Shown here: positions 6,307 to 10,723 of the stretch, piece after piece
Position numbering within the stretch: the stretch's first letter is position 1
Layout: the number at the start of each line of letters is the position of its first letter
From: Streptomyces bicolor
GTDB lineage: Bacteria; Actinomycetota; Actinomycetes; Streptomycetales; Streptomycetaceae
Length of the DNA stretch: 10,723 bases
NCBI RefSeq assembly: GCF_000719285.1
Contig: NZ_JOFS01000074.1
Location: 1 to 10,723 of the forward strand
Reading direction: 5' to 3'
Notes under the pieces: generated by a model
Databases searched by the model: none
The model's input: the letters and a program-made list of their open reading frames with translations, nothing else
Told to the model about the DNA's origin: nothing
Position numbers and translations under genes: made by a program

Positions 6307-6419
6307 GGCTTGGAAGCAATGTGTTCGATGCCGGTGTCGCGTGTCTCATGCCAGATACGCGTGCCCTCCATGGGGCCGTCGGCTTTGACTATGAGCTGGT
6401 TTCAGGAAGGGGAACGAGC

Positions 6420-6587
6420 ATGGCGGCCATGAAGCCGCGGACGGGCGATGGCCCGCTCGAGGTGACCAAGGAGGGGCGGGGCATCGTCATGCGCGTTCCG
6501 CTCGAAGGCGGCGGTCGGCTCGTCGTCGAGCTGACCCCTGACGAGGCCGACGCACTGGGCGACGCCCTCAAGAAGGTCGTCGGCTGA
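6420..6587 (+). CDS. Small conserved DUF3117 protein
   Basis: The 55-residue product begins MAAMKPRTGDGPLEVTKEGR and ends DALKKVVG. ATG 6420 has a strong purine-rich site (AGGAAGGGGA, 6404-6413); the frame is open from ATG 6321 but that extension has no RBS and looks non-coding. The length and sequence match DUF3117, a small actinobacterial family whose M. tuberculosis member (Rv1211) lies in the same neighbourhood. Predicted fold is a short beta-rich region (GIVMRVPL, GGRLVVELT) with a C-terminal acidic helix (PDEADALGDALKK). It is soluble with no signal peptide. Function is not established; a calcium-binding, calmodulin-like role has been proposed for the mycobacterial protein, but no EF-hand is evident here. 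Confidence 0.85.
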   Translation: MAAMKPRTGDGPLEVTKEGRGIVMRVPLEGGGRLVVELTPDEADALGDALKKVVG

Positions 6588-6614
6588 CGCGGAAAGCGAC
6601 CCTACCCTTTCGGT

Positions 6615-6644
6615 GGCCCCGGCATCGCACATGGTGCCGGGGTC
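6615..6644. terminator. Hairpin terminator after the DUF3117 gene
   Basis: CCCCGGCA (6617-6624) and TGCCGGGG (6635-6642) make a perfect 8-bp stem around a 10-nt loop, extendable by a G-C and a G-U pair. GCTGTTT follows on the plus strand. It sits 27 nt past the DUF3117 stop and between convergent genes, so it may serve both strands. Confidence 0.65.
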
Positions 6645-6708
6645 GCTGTTTACCCGGTACGTTGCGGTCTTTTCCCAGTACGTCAGCGGCGTACGGCCGG
6701 TCAGGCTG

Positions 6709-7341
6709 TCAGCGCTTCACAGCGCACAGCAGCCCGTCCCCCACCGGCAGCAGCGACGGCACCAGCTCCTGGCTCTCGCGTACCGCGCGCAGCAGCTCCC
6801 GGATGCGTATGACCTCCGTGGGCTGCGGGCCCGAGTCCACCGTGCGGCCGTTGGCGAAGACGCCCTCGAAGACGACGAGGCCACCCGCACGCAGCAGGCG
6901 CAACGATTCGGCGAGATAGTCGAGGAATTCCAGCCGGTCACCGTCGCAGAAGACGAGGTCGTAGCCGGCGTCCGCGAGGCGGGGCAGGACGTCCAGGGCG
7001 CGGCCCGGGATGAAGCGGGCGCGGTTGCTGGCGAAGCCGGACGCGCGGAAGGCCTGGCGGGCGAACTGCTGGTGCTCGGGTTCGGGGTCCACCGTGGTCA
7101 GCACCCCGTCCGGGCGCATGCCGTGCAGGAGATGGATGCCGGAGACGCCGGTGCCGGTGCCGATCTCCGCCACCGCCTTCGCGTCCACCGAGGCGGCCAG
7201 CATCCGCAGCGCGGCGCCCGTGCCGGGCGACACCGAGCGCAGCCCCGCTTCACGGGCCCGGTCGCGGGCCCAGCGCAGGACGTCGTCCTCGGCGACGTAG
7301 GCGTCGGCGAACGCCCAGCTCGTCTGCCGGTTGCCGGTAAT
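6709..7341 (-). CDS. Class I SAM-dependent O-methyltransferase (Rv1220c-like)
   Basis: A 210-residue product if it starts at ATT 7341. SAM motif I is VAEIGTGTGVSG (57-68), the acidic residue after strand 2 is D85 (TTVDPEPEH), and the post-motif region DLVFCDGDRLEF (128-139) corresponds to the metal-binding IDADK loop of catechol-type O-methyltransferases. The C-terminus reads LLPVGDGLLCAVKR. Homology of residues 7-48 (TSWAFADAYVAEDDVL onward) to the mycobacterial protein shows the gene begins upstream of GTG 7233. No ATG, GTG or TTG exists between the upstream stop (7420-7422) and that homologous start. ATT 7341 is preceded by AGGAGAGG, so it is the best start. Methyl acceptor unknown. It diverges from the ECF sigma gene, as in mycobacteria. 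Confidence 0.85.
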   Translation of the reverse strand: MTGNRQTSWAFADAYVAEDDVLRWARDRAREAGLRSVSPGTGAALRMLAASVDAKAVAEIGTGTGVSGIHLLHGMRPDGVLTTVDPEPEHQQFARQAFRASGFASNRARFIPGRALDVLPRLADAGYDLVFCDGDRLEFLDYLAESLRLLRAGGLVVFEGVFANGRTVDSGPQPTEVIRIRELLRAVRESQELVPSLLPVGDGLLCAVKR

Positions 7342-7375
7342 GACCCTCTCCTGTCCCCGTGGTTGCCTGGGCGTG

Positions 7376-7381
7376 ACTGTA
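7376..7381 (-). promoter_or_regulatory. Candidate -10 box for the methyltransferase gene
   Basis: Read on the minus strand, GATACAGT contains TACAGT, a fair match to a housekeeping -10, 34 nt upstream of the ATT start. The corresponding -35 position overlaps the palindrome and the ECF -35 of the opposite strand. No good TTGACA match is seen. Confidence 0.3.
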
Positions 7382-7394
7382 TCCGTTGCGGGCG

Positions 7395-7420
7395 GGAACC
7401 CGCAGATGGGACCGGGCGTT
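7395..7420 (+). promoter_or_regulatory. ECF-type promoter upstream of the sigma factor gene
   Basis: GGAAC (7395-7399), a 17-bp spacer and CGTT (7417-7420) match the group-wide ECF promoter form (GGAAC-N16/17-CGTT) known for SigE-type factors. The predicted start, near 7427, leads into the sigma gene, suggesting autoregulation. The -35 is embedded in the perfect palindrome GCGGG-AA-CCCGC (7392-7403). Confidence 0.55.
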
Positions 7421-7570
7421 TAGAGGGGTGGGAAGACGAGCGGGGGGACACAGTTGGATCACGATGAGGAACGGGACCGCGAGCAAGTGCTGACGCAGGC
7501 CCACCAGCCGTATCAGCCCAGATCAAATTCTCGTAAAACCGCTTATCCGGAGCTAACGGGCGAGGTGGCT

Positions 7571-8341
7571 ATGGTAGGGGCTCCACTGGACACCACCAGA
7601 GCCGACAGGGGAGGTGCGGCTGCGCCTGTGGATCGGGGAGGAGTGCTGAGGCGCTTCCTCGGATCGGCGGGCAGGCCGAAATCCGTGAACGACACCGCTG
7701 ACCACAGCCACGCCGGCGACTACGCCCAGACCGCGACCTTCTCCACCGACGCGGACGGGCAGGCGTGGACTCCGCCCACCTGGGAGGAGATCGTCAGCAC
7801 GCACAGCGGACGGGTCTACCGGCTGGCGTACCGCCTCACCGGTAACCAGCACGACGCCGAGGACCTCACGCAGGAGGTCTTCGTCCGCGTCTTCCGCTCC
7901 CTGTCGACGTACACGCCGGGCACCTTCGAAGGCTGGCTGCACCGCATCACCACGAACCTGTTCCTGGACATGGTGCGCCGCAAGCAGCGCATCCGCTTCG
8001 ACGCGCTGGGCGAGGACGCGGCGGAGCGGCTGCCCAGCAAGGAGCCCACACCCCAGCAGGTCTTCAACGACGCGCACTTCGACGCCGACGTCCAGCAGGC
8101 CCTCGACACGCTGGCGCCCGAGTTCCGTGCCGCGGTCGTCCTGTGCGACATCGAAGGGCTCTCGTACGAGGAGATCGCCGCGACCCTGGGCGTCAAGCTC
8201 GGCACCGTCCGGTCCCGGATCCACCGAGGCCGCTCGCAGCTGCGCAAGGCCCTCGCCCACCGCTCGCCGGAGGCGCGCGCCGAGCGCCGCTCCTTCGTGC
8301 CGCGCGTGGCCGCTCTGGGGGGAGGGGGCGCGACCGCGTGA
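7571..8341 (+). CDS. sigE: ECF RNA polymerase sigma factor, SigE type
   Basis: The 256-residue cytoplasmic transcription initiation factor shows sigma region 2 at about 71-140 ([17 protein letters not shown], then [20 protein letters not shown]) and sigma region 4 at 175-230, with helix-turn-helix [20 protein letters not shown]. It also has a roughly 65-residue disordered N-terminal extension and an Arg-rich, Gly-ending tail. ATG 7571 ([10 protein letters not shown]) follows GAGG at 7562-7565. The frame is open back to TTG 7454, which has GGGGGG upstream, but codons at 7520-7558 are AT-rich and atypical, so I favour 7571. A longer isoform is possible. Context (Rv1220c-like methyltransferase, anti-sigma factor, probable protease) matches mycobacterial sigE. 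This is not the S. coelicolor cell-envelope sigma factor also called SigE, so the symbol follows the mycobacterial usage. Confidence 0.9.
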   Translation: MVGAPLDTTRADRGGAAAPVDRGGVLRRFLGSAGRPKSVNDTADHSHAGDYAQTATFSTDADGQAWTPPTWEEIVSTHSGRVYRLAYRLTGNQHDAEDLTQEVFVRVFRSLSTYTPGTFEGWLHRITTNLFLDMVRRKQRIRFDALGEDAAERLPSKEPTPQQVFNDAHFDADVQQALDTLAPEFRAAVVLCDIEGLSYEEIAATLGVKLGTVRSRIHRGRSQLRKALAHRSPEARAERRSFVPRVAALGGGGATA

Positions 8342-9312
8342 GTGGCTCCCGACCCAACCCGGCCGAAAGGCTCCTGGCAGAGCAGCACCTGGGAGACCGA
8401 CTCTCCGCCCTCGTCGACGGAGAGCTCGGTCATGAGACGCGCGAGCGTGTCCTGGCCCACCTGGCGACGTGCGCCAGGTGCAAGGCCGAGGCCGACGCCC
8501 AGCGCCGACTGAAGAACGTCTTCGCGGAGGCGGCCCCGCCGCCTCCGTCCGAGAGTTTCCTGGCCCGTCTTCAGGGCCTCCCCGGGGGAGGTGACCTGGA
8601 CGGCGGTGGCTCGCCGCTGGGCGGGGGAGGATTCGGCGGACTGTCCGGACGGCCCGGCGCCACCGGGGCGTTCGGCATGAAGCGGGGCGACCGCTTCGAG
8701 TTCGGATACGTTCCCTCGCGTCCGCACGCCCCGGCGCTGCCCGACTCGTCGGACCGCGGCTTCCGCACCCATCCCGTGGGCCGTCCGGACGCCGACCGCT
8801 CCGGGTCCTCACGGATGCGGTTCGCCTTGGTCGCGGCGGGCGCGGTGTCCCTGGCCGCCATCTCGCTCGGCGGCGTCACATCGAGCGCACCGACCGACGC
8901 GGAGGCCCGCGCAGGCTCGGGCGGCAGCAATGTGACGCCGGCTCGGACGCAGGGCACCGGCGCCTCGACGGCACCCGAGAACCAGCGCCGGCGTGGAGTC
9001 GGTCCGCTGCTCGCGCAGGGGCAGGGCCAGTGGACGCCGGACACCCCGGCGGCTCCGACCGAGGTGTCGGCTCCCCTCCTGCCCGGGATGCCGGCCCAGC
9101 CCGCCGAGCAGGACGTGCACGCCCTGACGGCGCCCGTGGTGGCCGGCGCGGCCGCCATGTCCCCTCTCATACGCCCGCTCAGCGCCACCCCGCCGCTCAC
9201 CCTGACCTCGTGGTCCACGGTCCCCGAGGTCACGGCGACCCCCGACCTGCTCGCCGCACCCGTCCCCGACACGACGTCGTCCCCCTCCACCCCGCCCGCC
9301 ACCGGCCGCTGA
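8338..9312 (+). CDS. rseA: Zinc-binding transmembrane anti-sigma factor (RseA-like)
   Basis: The 324-residue product begins at GTG 8338, overlapping the sigma stop (GTGA), with GGAGGGGG about 10 nt upstream. Residues 15-50 form a zinc anti-sigma (ZAS) domain with HLATCARC: H41, C45 and C48 make the HxxxCxxC motif, and [11 protein letters not shown] (20-30) is the usual opening helix. This domain would clamp the sigma factor in the cytoplasm. A long Gly/Pro-rich linker (65-150) leads to one hydrophobic segment (about 160-184), then a roughly 140-residue Ala/Pro/Thr-rich extracytoplasmic tail ending TPPATGR. Mycobacterial RseA is about half this length, so the linker and tail are expansions. 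Release of sigma could follow zinc-site oxidation or regulated proteolysis; the sequence alone does not decide. Confidence 0.85.
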   Translation: MSGSRPNPAERLLAEQHLGDRLSALVDGELGHETRERVLAHLATCARCKAEADAQRRLKNVFAEAAPPPPSESFLARLQGLPGGGDLDGGGSPLGGGGFGGLSGRPGATGAFGMKRGDRFEFGYVPSRPHAPALPDSSDRGFRTHPVGRPDADRSGSSRMRFALVAAGAVSLAAISLGGVTSSAPTDAEARAGSGGSNVTPARTQGTGASTAPENQRRRGVGPLLAQGQGQWTPDTPAAPTEVSAPLLPGMPAQPAEQDVHALTAPVVAGAAAMSPLIRPLSATPPLTLTSWSTVPEVTATPDLLAAPVPDTTSSPSTPPATGR

Positions 9313-9327
9313 CCCGGCCTCTGCGCA

Positions 9328-9364
9328 GCGGCCCACGAACCTGATTGAATCCGGGGTGGGCCGC
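9328..9364 (+). terminator. Hairpin after the anti-sigma gene
   Basis: GCGGCCCA (9328-9335) and TGGGCCGC (9357-9364) form a perfect 8-bp stem around a 21-nt loop, which itself contains GATT-G-AATC. It starts 16 nt past the stop codon. It probably ends or attenuates the sigma/anti-sigma transcript, though there is no T-run. Confidence 0.5.
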
Positions 9365-9467
9365 GCCCTGGCCTGTTCGGCCGGGCGTGGAGTCGACGAA
9401 CCGCGGCCACCGTTGACGCCGCGTGCCGGATGGGGGAGGGAGCACGAGGTCGCCGGGGTTACGGGAG

Positions 9468-9494
9468 GGAACTCGAGCGCGACAGCGCAGAGTT
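9468..9494 (+). promoter_or_regulatory. Weak ECF-like promoter upstream of the probable protease gene
   Basis: GGAAC (9468-9472) and GTT (9492-9494) are separated by 19 bp, one longer than in the promoter before the sigma gene. It would produce a leader of roughly 210 nt. It would be a natural target of the adjacent sigma factor, but the spacing makes it a tentative call. Confidence 0.25.
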
Positions 9495-9712
9495 GAGTAG
9501 GCATTCGGGCACCGGGGCGTCCCCGATGGCGGCCTGCCGAGGAACCAGGCTTGTTGGGGGCCGGCAGACCGGAGCCGTCGTAGTCGTGGGCTGCGCAACG
9601 ACGGCCGATCGGCCGGGGCTGTCCGGCCGCGCTCCGGCCGGGTCCCTTCGGACACGGCGGAATGCGAAGCGTCCTACTCGAGCAACGGTCAGCAGCGAGC
9701 AGGAAGCAGAGC

Positions 9713-10723
9713 ATGAACGAGGGGAAGCCCGCGAAGGCGAAGTGGTGGAACCGGCCTCGGCCGCAGGAGCCGGCCGCCCAGGCGGAGGACACCGAACCGA
9801 CGCCGGACGAGACGGGCGATGCGGCGGCGCCGGCCGATTCGGCGGCGGCGCGTGCATCGGGCGCGGCTGGACACACCGCATCGGGGAGCACCGGCGAAGG
9901 GGGACTCGGCGGCACCACGGACGCAGTCACCGACGGCGACTTCGAACTGGCGCAGCCCGCCGCGCGCGCGGTCGGCGACGCGGCTTCGGCCGAAGGGGAC
10001 TTCGAGCTTCCCCGGCCGGCGGCGCGCGTCGGTGGTGGTGACGTGGCGTCTGCCGAGGATGAGCTTCGGCGGCCCGCGGCAAGCGGCAGTGATGGTGACC
10101 TGGCTTCGGCTGAGGGAGACTTCGAGCTTCGTCGACCCGCTGCGGGCGCCGCTGGTGGTGCGTCGGCTTCCGCTGAAGGTGACTTCGAGCTTCGTCGGCC
10201 TGGTGCGGGTGCCAGTGGTGGAGAGGTGGTTTCGGCCGAGGGGGACTTCGAGCTTCGTCGGCCTGGTGTGAGCGGTAGTGGTGGTGACGTGGCGTCCGCC
10301 GAGGGGGACTTCGAGCTGGCGCGGCCTGGTGGGGTGTCCGCGGCTGTCCCGTCGCAGCCTGCCGACGCTGCGGCCACGGTTCCCGCGGAGCCCGCCGACA
10401 CACGCCCCAAGCCCCTCCACGACCCCGACCCCTACGGCACCCCGCCCTACGGCGAGCCCGGCCCCTGGGCTCCCGCTCCGCCCGTACAGCACCCGGCGAC
10501 GACGCCCGCGCACGGGACGGCCGTACCGATGCCGCCGCCGAGCTCGACGCCCGGCGCTCCGGCTCCGGGCCCCACTGCCGGCGTCCCCGCCCCCGTACAG
10601 CCTCCAGCCCCTGACGTCCCCGCCCCGTCGTCGGCCCCCGGAATCCCGGCCCAGACGGCACCCCCAACGGCCGACACTCCTGCCCAGAACACCCAGGCTC
10701 AGCCCATCCCGGCCCAGCCCACC
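9713..10723 (+). CDS. N-terminal part of a repeat-containing protein, probable HtrA-like serine protease (cut by window end)
   Basis: The open frame from ATG 9713 (RBS AGGAAG 7 nt upstream) runs 337 codons to the window edge without a stop. Residues 1-20 are basic with WWNRPRP. Residues 20-70 are Ala/Gly-rich and acidic. About 70-205 hold seven tandem units built on SAEGDFELRRP. From about 205 the sequence is Pro/Ala-rich with YGTPPYGEPGPW, then Pro/Gln repeats. No membrane segment or catalytic domain has been reached. Position after an ECF sigma/anti-sigma pair matches mycobacterial htrA, and actinobacterial HtrA proteins have long disordered cytoplasmic N-termini before a TM, trypsin-like and PDZ domains. 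The protease identity is therefore inferred from context, not seen. Codons in the repeat block (GGT, CTT, CGT, AGT) are less GC-biased than elsewhere. Confidence 0.65.
   Translation, partial: MNEGKPAKAKWWNRPRPQEPAAQAEDTEPTPDETGDAAAPADSAAARASGAAGHTASGSTGEGGLGGTTDAVTDGDFELAQPAARAVGDAASAEGDFELPRPAARVGGGDVASAEDELRRPAASGSDGDLASAEGDFELRRPAAGAAGGASASAEGDFELRRPGAGASGGEVVSAEGDFELRRPGVSGSGGDVASAEGDFELARPGGVSAAVPSQPADAAATVPAEPADTRPKPLHDPDPYGTPPYGEPGPWAPAPPVQHPATTPAHGTAVPMPPPSSTPGAPAPGPTAGVPAPVQPPAPDVPAPSSAPGIPAQTAPPTADTPAQNTQAQPIPAQPT
9932..10330 (+). repeat. Seven tandem 60/63-bp coding repeats (SAEGDFELRRP units)
   Basis: The GAC or GAT codon of the GDFEL core falls at 9938, 9998, 10058, 10118, 10181, 10244 and 10307, giving spacings of 60, 60, 60, 63, 63 and 63 nt. 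The third copy is degenerate, reading SAEDELRRP and lacking the Gly and Phe. Copies five and six share GACTTCGAGCTTCGTCGGCC exactly, suggesting recent expansion. Between cores lie Gly/Ala/Ser-rich spacers. Confidence 0.85.

Larger units (their letters stand above)
6043..6419. other. 377-bp gap between the crotonase and DUF3117 genes
   Basis: The gap holds an operator-like palindrome (6073-6090), a doubtful 54-codon reading frame (6109-6273) and a candidate promoter for the DUF3117 gene (6276-6306). Bases 6160-6320 are clearly less GC-rich than the flanking genes, as expected of promoter DNA. No RNA gene is recognised. Confidence 0.5.
9313..9712. other. 400-bp structured gap before the repeat-containing gene
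   Basis: The gap holds a hairpin after the anti-sigma gene (9328-9364), a weak ECF-like promoter (9468-9494), a perfect 14-bp palindrome CGGCCGATCGGCCG (9602-9615) and a second inverted repeat CCGGCC/GGCCGG (9623-9641). AGGAAG at 9701-9706 is the RBS of the next gene. No coding or RNA gene is recognised. Confidence 0.5.

Noticed and set aside
6321..6419. 33-codon N-terminal extension of the DUF3117 protein
   Set aside because: No ribosome site at 6321, less GC-biased non-coding character, and the strong RBS at 6404-6413 fits ATG 6420.
7250..7504. Minus-strand frame starting with ATG at 7504 across the methyltransferase N-terminus, suggesting a frameshift
   Set aside because: The homologous methyltransferase residues are in the other frame and read continuously to 7341, so no frameshift is needed; this frame encodes only Arg-rich shadow there.
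9430..10041. 203-codon plus-strand frame overlapping the start of the repeat-containing gene
   Set aside because: Arg/Gly-rich, no ribosome site, and in conflict with the frame from ATG 9713, which has an RBS and periodic protein repeats.
8809..10410. 533-codon minus-strand frame across the anti-sigma and repeat-containing genes
   Set aside because: Ser/Pro/Arg-rich shadow; its apparent SSKSPSAE repeats are the antisense reading of the SAEGDFELRRP repeats on the plus strand.
1..10723. CRISPR arrays, tRNA or rRNA genes, insertion sequences, phage genes
   Set aside because: No regularly spaced identical repeats outside the coding repeat block, no tRNA-like cloverleaf noticed, and no transposase, integrase or terminal inverted repeats.

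Overview
The window is very GC-rich, with coding frames strongly biased to G or C at the third codon position. Its gene content and order match a high-GC actinomycete, almost certainly Streptomyces or a close relative. The order dapE, LOG-family gene, folP2-like gene, DivIVA-domain gene, 3-methyladenine glycosylase, DUF3117 gene, methyltransferase, ECF sigma factor, anti-sigma factor, probable HtrA protease closely follows the Mycobacterium tuberculosis Rv1202-Rv1223 region. This is therefore mostly a conserved chromosomal block rather than an accessory island. I see no IS element, phage gene, tRNA, rRNA or CRISPR array.

Left part (1-5238): a secreted protein with a lysozyme-like motif (minus strand) diverges from dapE (lysine/diaminopimelate synthesis). 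Both starts have a TANNNT box 7 nt upstream and no well-placed ribosome site, and a perfect 14-bp palindrome lies between them. A LOG-family nucleotide hydrolase gene follows; it contains an AT-rich, hairpin-forming stretch of rare codons. It converges on a FolP2-like dihydropteroate synthase homologue, and a long hairpin between them reaches into folP2's last codons. A membrane-anchored DivIVA-domain protein and the DNA repair glycosylase Tag form a translationally coupled pair. The tag stop codon sits in the loop of a GC-rich palindromic unit of the kind recurrent in Streptomyces intergenic regions.

Middle part (5239-6710): a crotonase-family enzyme on the minus strand has a palindromic operator-like site just upstream of its start. 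A 377-bp gap leads to a 55-residue DUF3117 gene, which ends in a clear hairpin terminator.

Right part (6709-10723): a class I SAM methyltransferase (minus), which appears to start at a rare ATT codon, diverges from an ECF sigma factor of the SigE type. An ECF-type promoter (GGAAC-N17-CGTT) in the shared gap suggests autoregulation. The sigma gene overlaps a zinc-binding (HxxxCxxC), single-pass membrane anti-sigma gene by four bases. After a 400-bp structured gap comes the N-terminal 337 codons of a protein, cut by the window edge, with seven tandem repeats of about 21 residues and a proline-rich stretch; by position it is probably an HtrA-like protease. Together these genes look like an envelope-stress regulon. 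The least explained items are the structured rare-codon pocket in the LOG gene, the ATT start, the repeat-embedded tag stop codon and the tandem repeats.
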